Source: an uncultured Collinsella sp. (lineage in GTDB: Bacteria > Actinomycetota > Coriobacteriia > Coriobacteriales > Coriobacteriaceae). From it: DNA of 21,197 nt. The notes below the pieces were generated by a model, which was not told the DNA's origin, made no database searches, and worked only from the letters and a program-made list of their open reading frames with translations. Location: contig CABUUK010000043.1 in the NCBI GenBank assembly GCA_902494765.1, positions 1-21,197 on the forward strand. The letters are read 5' to 3'. The position numbers and the translations under genes were made by a program. Within the stretch, counting starts at the first letter, position 1. Every line of letters starts with the position of its first letter. This document shows positions 1-7,883 of the stretch, in pieces.

Positions 1-674
1 GGGCTGCGGTCAATGCCGGCGGCAAACACGTCGTGGTGCTGGGGACGGGCGCCGACGTGGTCTATCCGCGCTCGAGCGCTGGCCTCATCACGCGCACACT
101 CGATACGGGCGGCGCGGTCGTGTCGATCTCCCCGTGGGGCATGGGTCCGCGCAAGTTTGCCTTTCCGCGCCGCAATCGCGTGATCGCGGCCCTGTCGCAA
201 GCCCTCTTTGTATCCGAGGCGGGTATGCCTTCCGGGACGTTTTCTACAGCCGAGGCTGCTATGGATTTGGGGCGCGAACTTCTTGCCGTGCCGGGGTCGA
301 TCCTATCGCCCGAGTCGCGTGGCACGAATTACCTCATTGCGAACGGTGCCTGCTGCATTGTCGACGAGGAGTCCATCGAGATGGCTATCTCTCGCATATA
401 CGGCACCCTGCGCTACTCGCGCCCCGATGCTCCCGGCATTGCCGACCTGAATCCAACACAGCAGACCGTGATGCATGCGCTCATCGCCTCTCCGCTCAAG
501 GTCGACGACATCGCGGCGCTCGTCTCACTCGATGCTGTCGGCGTACTCAAACTCTTGGGTTCGCTTGAACTCGAGGGCCTTATCGAGCGCATGATGGATG
601 GAAGGTATGCGCCCTCCAAGTTTGCCCTTCACGCCCAGACGCCCTTCGGTCACAATGGAAAACGTGTCAATTAG
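1..674 (+). CDS. dprA: DNA-processing protein DprA/Smf, 3' part (5' end outside window)
   Basis: This is the C-terminal part of DprA, which binds single-stranded DNA and loads RecA during natural transformation and recombination. The reading frame is open from position 3 and ends at TAG 672-674, so the N-terminus lies upstream of the window. Visible Rossmann-like features of the family are VVVLGTGADVVYP, the FPRRNRVIAALS segment and the VPGSI..SRGTNYLIANGA segment, typical of the DprA nucleotide-binding core. The last 70 residues or so (from LNPTQQTVMHAL to LLGSLELEGLIERMMDGRY) look like the small C-terminal winged-helix domain found in many DprA proteins. trmFO follows after 14 bp and is probably cotranscribed. 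In Bacillus, topA lies between smf and trmFO; here it is absent. The family call is safe. Whether the organism is competent cannot be judged. Confidence 0.93.
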   Translation, partial: AAVNAGGKHVVVLGTGADVVYPRSSAGLITRTLDTGGAVVSISPWGMGPRKFAFPRRNRVIAALSQALFVSEAGMPSGTFSTAEAAMDLGRELLAVPGSILSPESRGTNYLIANGACCIVDEESIEMAISRIYGTLRYSRPDAPGIADLNPTQQTVMHALIASPLKVDDIAALVSLDAVGVLKLLGSLELEGLIERMMDGRYAPSKFALHAQTPFGHNGKRVN

Positions 675-688
675 AAAGGTGTTTGCAG

Positions 689-2026
689 ATGCAGTTCGAT
701 CAGGTGACAGTTATCGGTGGCGGTCTGGCGGGTTCGGAGTGCGCGATCCAGCTGGCAGATCGCGGGTTTGCCGTAAAGCTGTGCGAGATGCGCCCCCAGG
801 TGAGCTCCCCGGCCCACCATACCGATCACCTGGCAGAGCTCGTCTGCTCCAATTCGTTTAAGTCGACCCGTCCGGATTCCGCGGCTGGTTTGCTGAAGGC
901 CGAGCTTGAGCGCATGGGTTCAGTCCTGCTCGATTGCGCTCATCGCGCGGCTGTTCCCGCCGGTGGCGCCTTGGCGGTCGACCGCGTCAAGTTTTCCGAG
1001 CTTGTCGAGGCCGAGGTTGCCGCTCGTCCCAATATCGAGGTCGTGCACGGCGAGGTCACGCAGATTCCCGAGGGCCACGTGGTCATTGCCGCGGGCCCGC
1101 TGTGCTCACCGGCGCTGAGCGAAGAGGTCATGAAGCTTGTCGGCGGCGACGCCCTTGCGTTCTTCGATGCCGCGGCGCCGATCGTCGATGCCTCCACGCT
1201 CGATATGGACGTGCTGTTCTCGCAGTCGCGCTATGAGGAGCAGGGGAGCGGCGACTATCTTAACGCTCCGCTCAATAAGGAGGAGTACGAGGCCTTTATC
1301 GAGGCGCTTACCACGGCCGACCGCGTGGTGCTCAAAGACTTTGAGGGCGGCGATCTGTTCCAGGCTTGCCAGCCTGCCGAGGAGGTTGCGCGCACCGGCA
1401 AGGACGCCATTCGCTTTGGTGCCATGAAGCCCGTTGGCCTCACCGACCCGCGAACCGGTCGTCGTCCCTGGGCGGCGATTCAGCTGCGTGCCGAGAACAA
1501 GGAGAAGACCGCCTATAACCTGGTGGGCTTCCAGACCAATCTGACCTTTGGCGAGCAGAAGCGCGTCTTCCATATGGTGCCGGGCCTGGAGAACGCTGAG
1601 TTCTTCCGCTACGGTGTCATGCACCGCAATACCTTTGTCGACGGCCCGCACGTGCTCGATGGCACCTTTGCCGTGCCCGGTACCGGCGTGCGCCTGGCTG
1701 GTCAGATCACCGGCACCGAGGGGTACATGGAAGCCGTGGCGACTGGTCTGCTCGCGGCGCTCAACACCTATGCCGAGGCTATCGGTGCCGCGGGCGTCGA
1801 GTTGCCGCGTGTGGGCGCTCTGGGTGCGCTCGTGGGCTATGCGACCGATCCTGCCACCGTGGGCTATCAGCCTATGCATGTCAACTTTGGCCTGGTGCCG
1901 CCACTCGAGGGTGGTAAGCGCCGCAGCAAGCGCGACCGCTACCAGGCCTATGCGGATCGCGCCCTCGAGGCCCTTGATGCCTATCTGGCCACTCGCCCCG
2001 ATCTGTTTGGAGGCGACCGGTCATAG
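689..2026 (+). CDS. trmFO: TrmFO: FAD/folate-dependent tRNA m5U54 methyltransferase
   Basis: TrmFO makes 5-methyluridine at position 54 of the tRNA T-loop, using methylene-tetrahydrofolate and reduced FAD. The N-terminus has the GGGLAGSECAIQLADRG dinucleotide-binding motif, followed by CEMRP and the family signature HHTDHLAELVCSNSFKS. FRYGVMHRNTF, LAGQITGTEGYMEA and the GGKRRSKRDRY tail are also characteristic. I chose ATG 689 (445 aa) because the AAAGG at 675-679 sits about 9 nt upstream. A TTG at 683 in the same frame would be only 3 nt from that site. The downstream recombinase frame overlaps the stop codon. TrmFO is the flavin-dependent alternative to the SAM-dependent TrmA; its presence in a high-GC actinobacterium is in line with Coriobacteriia. 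Confidence 0.95.
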   Translation: MQFDQVTVIGGGLAGSECAIQLADRGFAVKLCEMRPQVSSPAHHTDHLAELVCSNSFKSTRPDSAAGLLKAELERMGSVLLDCAHRAAVPAGGALAVDRVKFSELVEAEVAARPNIEVVHGEVTQIPEGHVVIAAGPLCSPALSEEVMKLVGGDALAFFDAAAPIVDASTLDMDVLFSQSRYEEQGSGDYLNAPLNKEEYEAFIEALTTADRVVLKDFEGGDLFQACQPAEEVARTGKDAIRFGAMKPVGLTDPRTGRRPWAAIQLRAENKEKTAYNLVGFQTNLTFGEQKRVFHMVPGLENAEFFRYGVMHRNTFVDGPHVLDGTFAVPGTGVRLAGQITGTEGYMEAVATGLLAALNTYAEAIGAAGVELPRVGALGALVGYATDPATVGYQPMHVNFGLVPPLEGGKRRSKRDRYQAYADRALEALDAYLATRPDLFGGDRS

Positions 2027-2943
2027 CTTTTGACCTGTACGACACCGTCGACTCGTTTATCGCCCATATCGCACGTGTCGAGGGACTTTCTCCCAATACG
2101 GTGACGGCCTATGGCTCGAGGCTGGAGCGCTTTGCTGCCTGGTGCGAGCGCGAGGATATCGATGCCTTCGCTGCCGACGTGCGCACCATTCGTCGCTATC
2201 TTGCCGAGTTTTCGCGTGAACAGGTGGCTCCCCGAACGCTTGCGGCGCATCTGTCTGCCATTCGCTCGCTCTATCGGTGGATGGCTGCCGAGGGGATTGT
2301 CGAGGGCGATGCGGTCTCGGCCATCGCATCGCCCAAGCTGCCGCGTGACCTGCCGGGCGTTCTTACGACCCAGCAGGTCGAGGCGCTGCTCAAGACGCCT
2401 GATACCTCGACGCCCGCGGGACTGCGCGATGCGGCGATGCTCGAGCTGCTCTATGCATCCGGCGCCCGTATCTCTGAGCTCGCAGCACTCAATGTGGAGT
2501 CTATCGCTTGGTCCGAACGCACGCTGCGCCTGTGGGGCAAGGGGAGCAAAGAACGTATCGTCCCTCTGTATCGTCGTGCGCTCGAGGTGACGCGTCTCTA
2601 TATTGAGGAGGGGAGGCCGGAGTTGCTCGCTCGGGCAAAGCGCCGTGACCCCGCTACCGGGCCGCATCCGCTGCTTATATCGGCGCGCGGCAATCGCATG
2701 AGTGCCGCCATGCTCAGGCGGCGGTTCCATACGCTGGCGACACTTGCCGGCATTCCGGCCGACATCGCCCCGCATGCGATGCGCCATACCTTTGCGACCG
2801 ACTTGCTCGAGGGCGGTGCGGACCTGCGCTCGGTTCAAGAGCTGCTGGGCCATGCGAGCCTGTCTACAACGCAGATTTACACGCATCTCACGCCCGATCG
2901 GCTCAAACGTGCCGTGGCTCAAGCCCATCCCCGCGGCGAATAG
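2023..2943 (+). CDS. xerC: XerC-type site-specific tyrosine recombinase, probable AUA start
   Basis: XerC/XerD recombinases resolve chromosome dimers at dif sites. The catalytic residues of the tyrosine recombinase family are visible: Arg in ASGARISELAAL, Lys in GKGSKERIVPL, the HxxR box in HAMRHTFATDLLEGG, the His in LLGHASLSTTQ, and the Tyr nucleophile in IYTHLT. The N-terminal SAM-like domain (VDSFIAHIARVEGLSPNTV) is already well conserved upstream of the first conventional start codon, GTG 2101. No ATG, GTG or TTG occurs in this frame between the preceding stop (TGA 1975) and 2101. I therefore propose ATA 2023, in an ATAG overlap with the trmFO stop and 9 nt after GGAGG (2009-2013). This gives 306 aa, the usual family length; from GTG 2101 it would be 280 aa. 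CTG 2035 is an alternative. XerC rather than XerD is inferred from the trmFO-xerC neighbourhood. The product is secure, the start is not. Confidence 0.88.
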   Translation: MAFDLYDTVDSFIAHIARVEGLSPNTVTAYGSRLERFAAWCEREDIDAFAADVRTIRRYLAEFSREQVAPRTLAAHLSAIRSLYRWMAAEGIVEGDAVSAIASPKLPRDLPGVLTTQQVEALLKTPDTSTPAGLRDAAMLELLYASGARISELAALNVESIAWSERTLRLWGKGSKERIVPLYRRALEVTRLYIEEGRPELLARAKRRDPATGPHPLLISARGNRMSAAMLRRRFHTLATLAGIPADIAPHAMRHTFATDLLEGGADLRSVQELLGHASLSTTQIYTHLTPDRLKRAVAQAHPRGE

Positions 2944-2992
2944 TGGCTGGGACGTCCCGCGCCGCACTCAGGTGTGTGGTTTTGATTGCGGG

Positions 2993-3021
2993 TTGGCAGG
3001 AAGATGCATTCCTGCTATCAT
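2993..3021 (+). promoter_or_regulatory. Sigma-70-type promoter for rpsB-tsf
   Basis: TTGGCA at 2993-2998 and TATCAT at 3016-3021 are separated by exactly 17 bp. TGC directly before the -10 gives an extended -10 element. Transcription would begin near 3028, leaving an untranslated leader of about 135 nt before rpsB. This is one of the best promoter matches in the window and suits a strongly expressed ribosomal protein gene. Confidence 0.75.
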
Positions 3022-3027
3022 TCATCG

Positions 3028-3162
3028 GGTTGCTTCACGGCAACATGTTTTTATCACGCACGCGCGGCTACTTCATACCGTGGTGCCCGGGCTTTGGTAG
3101 CACATGTCCGGGTTGGTTTTGGAGGATGACCCCGCGCGGAGGCAAACCACAGGAGGTTTAAC
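3028..3162 (+). promoter_or_regulatory. rpsB 5' leader, possible autoregulatory RNA
   Basis: The predicted leader is about 135 nt long and contains no convincing coding frame. It begins with a small hairpin, GTTGC (3029-3033) with GCAAC (3040-3044), followed by a run of T. Two copies of ACATGT, near 3043 and 3102, could pair over a distance, and CCCGG/CCGGG segments could form a further stem. The ribosome binding site AGGAGG (3151-3156) lies 6 nt before the rpsB ATG. Ribosomal protein S2 controls its own mRNA in other bacteria, so a leader of this length is compatible with feedback control. No known S2 leader motif was recognised with certainty. Confidence 0.35.
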
Positions 3163-3891
3163 ATGGCTACCAAGATTAATATCCGCACCCTGCTCGAGGC
3201 CGGCTGCCACTTCGGTCACCAGACCCGTCGCTGGAACCCCAAGATGAAGCCGTTCATCTTCGGTGAGCGCAATGGCATCTACATCCTCGACCTCAAGCAG
3301 ACCATCCTCGACGCCGACCAGGCCTACACCTTCGTCAAGAACGTCGCCAAGGGTGGCAACGTGCTGTTCGTCGGCACCAAGAAGCAGGCTCAGGAGGCCG
3401 TCAAGAACGCTGCTGAGCGCGCCAACATGCCCTACATTAACCAGCGTTGGCTCGGCGGTATGCTGACCAACTTCGTCACCATCCGCTCCCGCATCAACCG
3501 CATGGAGGAGCTCGAGGCCATGGTCGAGGACGGCCGCATGGCTGTTCTGCCCAAGAAGGAGCAGGCTGTTCTCGGCAAGGAGCTCACCAAGCTCCAGACC
3601 AACCTCGGTGGCGCCCGCGACATGAAGGGTCTGCCCCAGGCTCTCTTCGTCATCGACACCAAGCGCGAGGAGAACGCCATCAAGGAGGCTCAGCGCCTGA
3701 ACATCCCCGTCGTCGCTCTGATCGACACCAACTCCGATCCCGACGAGGTCGAGTACGGCATCCCCTGCAACGATGACGCCATCTCCGCTGTCACCCTTAT
3801 GTGCGAGCTCATGGCTGACGCCTGCCTCGCTGGCTCCGGCAAGGAGCAGGTCTCCGAGGCCGAGATGGCCGCTGAGCCCAAGGCCGAGTAA
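3163..3891 (+). CDS. rpsB: Small-subunit ribosomal protein S2
   Basis: S2 binds the 30S subunit near the head-body junction late in assembly. The N-terminal signature LLEAGCHFGHQTRRWNPKMK followed by FGERNGIYILDLKQT is diagnostic. VGTKKQAQEAV, NQRWLGGMLTNF and the VVALIDTNSDPDEVEYGIPCNDDA segment are also typical. At 242 aa it has a normal length, with an acidic, alanine-rich C-terminal tail. The ATG is preceded by AGGAGG with a spacing of 6 nt. Codon choice is visibly more biased (AAG, CTC, ATC, GTC) than in dprA or xerC, as expected for a highly expressed gene. tsf follows after 45 nt; rpsB-tsf is a conserved pair. Confidence 0.98.
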   Translation: MATKINIRTLLEAGCHFGHQTRRWNPKMKPFIFGERNGIYILDLKQTILDADQAYTFVKNVAKGGNVLFVGTKKQAQEAVKNAAERANMPYINQRWLGGMLTNFVTIRSRINRMEELEAMVEDGRMAVLPKKEQAVLGKELTKLQTNLGGARDMKGLPQALFVIDTKREENAIKEAQRLNIPVVALIDTNSDPDEVEYGIPCNDDAISAVTLMCELMADACLAGSGKEQVSEAEMAAEPKAE

Positions 3892-3936
3892 ATCAGTCTT
3901 AGTTAATTCTTTTTCATCTCTTTGAAAGGAACCACA

Positions 3937-4806
3937 ATGGCCCAGATTACCGCCGCTATGGTCAAGCAGCTCCGCGAGATGACCGACTCCCCGATGATGG
4001 AGTGCAAGAAGGCTCTCGTCGAGGCTGACGGCGACATGGACGCCGCTGTCGACGTTCTGCGTAAGAACGGCCTTGCCAAGGCTGCCAAGAAGGCTGGCCG
4101 TGAGACCAACGAGGGCGCTGTCGCCGCGTTCGTCTCCGAGGATGGCAAGACCGGCGCTCTGCTCGAGCTCTCCTGCGAGACCGACTTCGTTGGCTCTAAC
4201 GCCAAGTTCACCGGCTTTGCTTCCAAGGTCGCTGAGGTTGTCGCTACCACCGAGCCTGCTGACGTCGACGCTCTGCTCGAGAAGCCGATGGGCGAGGAGA
4301 CCGTTTCCTCCGAGCTCACCGAGATGATTCACATCATGGGCGAGAACATGAAGATCTCCCGCTTCGCTGCCCGCAAGGCTGAGAACGGCGCGCTCGCTTC
4401 TTACATCCACATGGGTGGTAAGATCGGCGTCCTCGTCGAGTTCGCTTTCGAGAAGACCGAGACCGCTCAGGCTGAGTCCTTCAAGACCTTCGCTCACGAC
4501 GTTGCCCTTCAGGTTGCCGCCGTCGCCCCGATCTGCGCTACCCGCGATCAGGTTCCGGCCGAGACCGTCGAGCACGAGAAGCAGATCTACATGGCTCAGG
4601 CTGCCGAGTCCGGCAAGCCCGAGGCCATCCAGGAGAAGATGGCTGTCGGCCGTCTGGAGAAGTTCTACAAGCAGTCCGTGCTCACCGAGCAGGAGTTCAT
4701 CAAGGACAGCTCCCTCACCATCAAGAAGTACGCTGAGCAGGTCTCCAAGGAGCTCGGCGACACCATTACCGTCGTTGCCTTTGACCGTCTGGTCCGTGGC
4801 GAGTAA
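3937..4806 (+). CDS. tsf: Translation elongation factor Ts
   Basis: EF-Ts exchanges GDP for GTP on EF-Tu. The N-terminal UBA-like domain (MAQITAAMVKQLREMTDSPM..CKKALVEADGDMDAAVDVLRKNG) and the TDFV..N motif (CETDFVGSNAKF), which contacts the EF-Tu nucleotide site, are intact. The long core continues to a normal C-terminus, giving 289 aa. I start at ATG 3937, which has GAAAGGA at 3924-3930, 6 nt upstream, rather than at an in-frame TTG at 3922 that lies upstream of this site. Strong codon bias matches rpsB. An intrinsic terminator lies 24 nt after the stop, so rpsB-tsf probably ends here. Confidence 0.98.
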   Translation: MAQITAAMVKQLREMTDSPMMECKKALVEADGDMDAAVDVLRKNGLAKAAKKAGRETNEGAVAAFVSEDGKTGALLELSCETDFVGSNAKFTGFASKVAEVVATTEPADVDALLEKPMGEETVSSELTEMIHIMGENMKISRFAARKAENGALASYIHMGGKIGVLVEFAFEKTETAQAESFKTFAHDVALQVAAVAPICATRDQVPAETVEHEKQIYMAQAAESGKPEAIQEKMAVGRLEKFYKQSVLTEQEFIKDSSLTIKKYAEQVSKELGDTITVVAFDRLVRGE

Positions 4807-4829
4807 ATAAGCTCTTGTAGCTGGTAATG

Positions 4830-4864
4830 AGCAGGCTGTGGGTTTTACTCACAGCCTGCTTTTT
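4830..4864 (+). terminator. Rho-independent terminator after tsf
   Basis: A perfect 11-bp stem is formed by AGCAGGCTGTG (4830-4840) and CACAGCCTGCT (4850-4860), followed by TTTT. The stem can extend inwards by a few more pairs with one G-T wobble. It separates the rpsB-tsf unit from pyrH. Confidence 0.9.
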
Positions 4865-4923
4865 CATGGCTCTTATCAGAGCCTTTGATATCATATTGAG
4901 AGTCTAATTAAAGGAGGATCGCT

Positions 4924-5646
4924 TTGTCCGACATCCGATATAAACGCGTGCTTCTTAAGCTTTCCGGCGAAGCACTGATGGGCGACGGCCAATATGGCAT
5001 CGACCCCAAGGTTACCGACCATCTTGCCAAGCAGGTCAAGGAGCTGCTCGCCGTTGGCCATGAGGTCGGCGTCGTTGTCGGCGGCGGCAATATTTTCCGC
5101 GGCATGGCCGGCGCTGCCGGTGGCATGGAGCGTGCTCAGGCCGACTACATGGGCATGCTGGCAACCGTTATGAACGCGCTCGCCCTGCAGGATGCCTTCG
5201 AGCATAACGATGTTCCCTGCCGCGTGATGAGCGCTATCCAGATGAACGAGATCTGCGAGCCCTATATTCGCCGTCGCGCCATCAACCACCTTTCCAAGGG
5301 CAACGTCGTTATTTTTGCCGCCGGTTCGGGCAATCCGTACTTTACGACCGACACCGCCGCGGCTCTTCGTGCGTGCGAGATCGGCGCCGAGATTCTGATT
5401 AAAGCCACCAAGGTTGACGGCATCTACGACAAGGATCCCGTCAAGTGCGCCGATGCCGTCCGTTTTGACAAGATTACCTATCACGAGGTGCTCGTCCGCG
5501 GTCTGCAGGTTATGGATTCCACGGCTACGGCACTGTGCCAGGATAACCGTATGCCGATTTTGGTCCTCAACATCGATGGCGAGGACACCGTCAAGCGCGC
5601 GCTTTCGGGTGAGCCCGTCGGCACGCTCGTCTATCAGGAGGATTAA
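4924..5646 (+). CDS. pyrH: UMP kinase
   Basis: UMP kinase converts UMP and ATP to UDP and ADP in the cytoplasm. The amino-acid-kinase fold is shown by RVLLKLSGEALMG, the VVVGGGNIFRG glycine-rich loop, GNPYFTTDTAAALRA and the KATKVDGIYDKDP segment. At 240 aa it has the usual length. The start is TTG 4924: AGGAGG at 4912-4917 is 6 nt upstream and the SDIRYKRVLLKLSG start aligns with the family. frr begins 2 nt after the stop, so the two are translationally close. The gap after tsf (117 nt) holds a terminator. No convincing -35/-10 pair could be fixed upstream, although TATCAT occurs near 4890. This is the first gene of the long run to proS. Confidence 0.97.
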   Translation: MSDIRYKRVLLKLSGEALMGDGQYGIDPKVTDHLAKQVKELLAVGHEVGVVVGGGNIFRGMAGAAGGMERAQADYMGMLATVMNALALQDAFEHNDVPCRVMSAIQMNEICEPYIRRRAINHLSKGNVVIFAAGSGNPYFTTDTAAALRACEIGAEILIKATKVDGIYDKDPVKCADAVRFDKITYHEVLVRGLQVMDSTATALCQDNRMPILVLNIDGEDTVKRALSGEPVGTLVYQED

Positions 5647-5648
5647 GC

Positions 5649-6185
5649 ATGGCAGAGAACATCACCGCCCATATGGACAAGTCGCTCGAGTCCCTCAAGC
5701 ATAACTTCTCCAAGGTCCGTACCGGCCGCGCCAATGCCAACATTCTGTCCGACATCACCGTCGATTATTACGGTGTTCCCACGCCGGTCACGCAGGTTGC
5801 CGCCGTCAAGACCCCCGAGGCCCACATGCTGCTCATCGAGCCGTGGGACAAGGCACTCATCAATGCTATCGTCAAGGCCATCGGCGCTTCCGATCTGGGT
5901 ATTACCCCCAACTCCGATGGCACCGTCGTTCGTCTTCCGTTCCCGGCTCCCACTGAGGAGCGCCGTCGCGAGCTCGTCAAGGAGTGCCGCGAGTACGCCG
6001 AGCAGGCCAAGGTGTCTATCCGTAACATCCGTCGCGACTTCAACAACAAGCTCGAGCGCGATGAGGAGCTCACCGAGGACGATGTCCGTCGCGAGCAGGC
6101 TAAGGTCCAGAAGTACACCGATGAGTATGTCTCCAAGGTCGAGGAGCTTCTGAAGGAAAAAGAAGCCGAGGTCATGGAGATCTAA
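5649..6185 (+). CDS. frr: Ribosome recycling factor
   Basis: RRF works with EF-G to split the post-termination ribosome. The helical-bundle signatures are clear: MDKSLESLKHNFSKVRTGRA at the N-terminus, YYGVPTPVTQVAAV in the second domain, and the R-rich ERRRELVKECREYAEQAKVSIRNIRRD helix. The C-terminal helix is charged and ends in KEKEAEVMEI. At 178 aa it is slightly shorter than the common 185 aa, but nothing essential is missing. The gene begins 2 nt after pyrH, and uppS begins 1 nt after its stop, so expression is almost certainly coupled. The pyrH-frr pairing is widely conserved. Confidence 0.98.
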   Translation: MAENITAHMDKSLESLKHNFSKVRTGRANANILSDITVDYYGVPTPVTQVAAVKTPEAHMLLIEPWDKALINAIVKAIGASDLGITPNSDGTVVRLPFPAPTEERRRELVKECREYAEQAKVSIRNIRRDFNNKLERDEELTEDDVRREQAKVQKYTDEYVSKVEELLKEKEAEVMEI

Positions 6186-6186
6186 G

Positions 6187-6981
6187 GTGCAATACGACGA
6201 GCATAAACTGGTCGAGTACTTTGCCGACGCCCCTGCGGGCGTCGGTTTTTCCGACCTTGACCTCAATAACATTCCGCACCATATCTCGTGCATCATGGAC
6301 GGTAACGGTCGTTGGGCCACGTCGCGCGGTCTTGCACGCACCGAGGGCCACAAGGCGGGTATCGTTTCGCTGCGCGAGATCATTACCGCCTGCGTGCGCT
6401 TGGGCGTCGACGTGCTTTCGGCCTATGCGTTTTCTACCGAAAACTGGAATCGTCCGCAGCATGAGCTCAACGTCTTGATGCATCTGTTTGCCAAGACGTT
6501 TATCGACGAGCTGCCGCTTCTGAAGCGCGAAAACGTGCGCGTTGTCTTTTTGGGCGACATTTCTGCGCTACCCAAGAAGACCCGCGACGTTTTTGAACGC
6601 GGTCTTGCCGAGTGCGCCGATCACACCGGTATGACGCTGGCGCTTGCCGTTAACTACGGCGCGCGCGCCGAGATTACCCGCGCTGTCCGTCAGATTGCGC
6701 TCGATGCCGTCGCCGGCAAGATCGATCCTGCTGCTATCGACGATGATATGGTTGCCTCGCACCTCTATACCGCTGGGCTGCCCGATCCGGAGCTTGTGAT
6801 TCGCACTTCTGGTGAGCTGCGCCTTTCGAACTATCTGCTGTGGCAGGTGGCTTATTCCGAATTCTACGTCACCGATACCTATTGGCCCGACTTTGATCGT
6901 TGGGGCCTTGTCGACGCCATTTTGGCCTATCAGGGCCGTGACCGTAGGTTTGGTGGTCTGAGCAAGACCGAGGAGGCTTAA
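6187..6981 (+). CDS. uppS: Isoprenyl (undecaprenyl) diphosphate synthase
   Basis: This cis-prenyltransferase extends farnesyl diphosphate with isopentenyl diphosphate to make the C55 lipid carrier for peptidoglycan and other wall polymers. The signature HHISCIMDGNGRWATSRG includes the catalytic Asp at about residue 38. GHKAG, AFSTENWNRP and the C-terminal RTSGELRLSNYLLWQ..YSEFY motif are also present. The length is 264 aa, with about 28 residues before the conserved core. The start is GTG 6187, with GGAG about 8 nt upstream inside the end of frr. Its IPP comes from the MEP pathway, for which dxr and ispG lie downstream in the same run. The order frr-uppS-cdsA-dxr is a classic conserved cluster. 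Confidence 0.96.
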   Translation: MQYDEHKLVEYFADAPAGVGFSDLDLNNIPHHISCIMDGNGRWATSRGLARTEGHKAGIVSLREIITACVRLGVDVLSAYAFSTENWNRPQHELNVLMHLFAKTFIDELPLLKRENVRVVFLGDISALPKKTRDVFERGLAECADHTGMTLALAVNYGARAEITRAVRQIALDAVAGKIDPAAIDDDMVASHLYTAGLPDPELVIRTSGELRLSNYLLWQVAYSEFYVTDTYWPDFDRWGLVDAILAYQGRDRRFGGLSKTEEA

Positions 6982-6983
6982 TC

Positions 6984-7883
6984 GTGTCCGATCGTCCCAA
7001 GGCAACTGCTCCCAAGACATCCGAGCGCAAGGCTGCCGCTGCGGGAGCGCCTGCAGCGAAGAATAGCACCGGTTCGTGGCTTGCGGGCTTTATTACCCGT
7101 GCCGCCGCCGGTATCGTCTACGCCGTCGTCTTTATCCTGTGCCTGGTTTTGGGTATCGTGCCCACGGCCATCTTTGTTTCTGTCATGAGTGGTCTGTGCT
7201 GCTATGAGTTTTTCCGTATGACGAGGCTCGATGGCAAGATGGCTAACGAGCGCATGGGTATCGCTGCCGCCGTACTCTTTCCGCTGTCGGCGTTGGGCGA
7301 TTCGATGTTGCTGAATGCCCTGCTTTTTGTCCTGATGCTCGCTGTGGGCATTTGGTATGTCTGGTCGCCGCGTACCCGCATCTCTGATGTGGCCGTGACG
7401 CTCATGGGTCCCATCTACACTGGCTTTATGCTGTCGGCTATCGTGCTGCTGCGCGATGCCGTGCCCGGTTTTGCCGGCGCCCTGCTTTCGGTGGGCGTTT
7501 GTGCGTCCCTTTGGGTCTCCGATTCGTTTGCCTACATCGTGGGTAGCCGTATCGGCAAACACAAGATGGTTCCCAAGATCTCTCCCAAAAAGAGCTGGGA
7601 GGGGTTTGTCGGCGGCATCCTGGGCTCGGTTTTGATTTGGCTCATCCTGTGGGCGACGCACTTCTACAAGCTCAGCCTGCCCTATGCGCTGCTGTGCGGC
7701 GTGGTCGTGTCCATTTTGGGCGTTATCGGCGACCTTATCGAGTCTCGCATCAAGCGCGGTGTGGGCGTTAAGGATTCCGGTAACCTTATCCCGGGCCACG
7801 GCGGCATGCTCGATCGTAGCGATTCGCTTATCTTCGGCTGCATCACAGCGCAGCTGATGCTGATGATCGGAGGCGTGCTGTAA
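6984..7883 (+). CDS. cdsA: Phosphatidate cytidylyltransferase (CDP-diglyceride synthase)
   Basis: CdsA makes CDP-diacylglycerol from phosphatidic acid and CTP at the membrane, the branch point for phospholipids. The C-terminal family signature is intact: SRIKRGVGVKDSGNLIPGHG followed by GMLDRSDSL, with the conserved Asp residues. Several hydrophobic segments support a polytopic membrane protein, starting with AAAGIVYAVVFILCLVLGIV. The first 30 residues or so are rich in Ala, Lys and Pro and probably disordered in the cytoplasm. The start is GTG 6984, with AGGAGG at 6971-6976 giving 7 nt spacing. The stop overlaps the dxr start by one base. At 299 aa it is within the usual range. Confidence 0.95.
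   Translation: MSDRPKATAPKTSERKAAAAGAPAAKNSTGSWLAGFITRAAAGIVYAVVFILCLVLGIVPTAIFVSVMSGLCCYEFFRMTRLDGKMANERMGIAAAVLFPLSALGDSMLLNALLFVLMLAVGIWYVWSPRTRISDVAVTLMGPIYTGFMLSAIVLLRDAVPGFAGALLSVGVCASLWVSDSFAYIVGSRIGKHKMVPKISPKKSWEGFVGGILGSVLIWLILWATHFYKLSLPYALLCGVVVSILGVIGDLIESRIKRGVGVKDSGNLIPGHGGMLDRSDSLIFGCITAQLMLMIGGVL

Noticed and set aside
2943..3161. Open frame of 72 codons between xerC and rpsB
   Set aside because: It lies over the rpsB promoter and leader, has no similarity I can name, and its composition is unlike the neighbouring proteins.
3073..4575. Open frame of 500 codons on the minus strand opposite rpsB-tsf
   Set aside because: It crosses two certain genes, is rich in Leu, Gly, Asp and Val, and has no recognisable motif. 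It is an artefact of strong codon bias.
4865..4923. Promoter for pyrH around TATCAT near 4890
   Set aside because: No -35 at a sensible spacing and no TG extension, so I could not support a specific promoter, although one is expected after the terminator.
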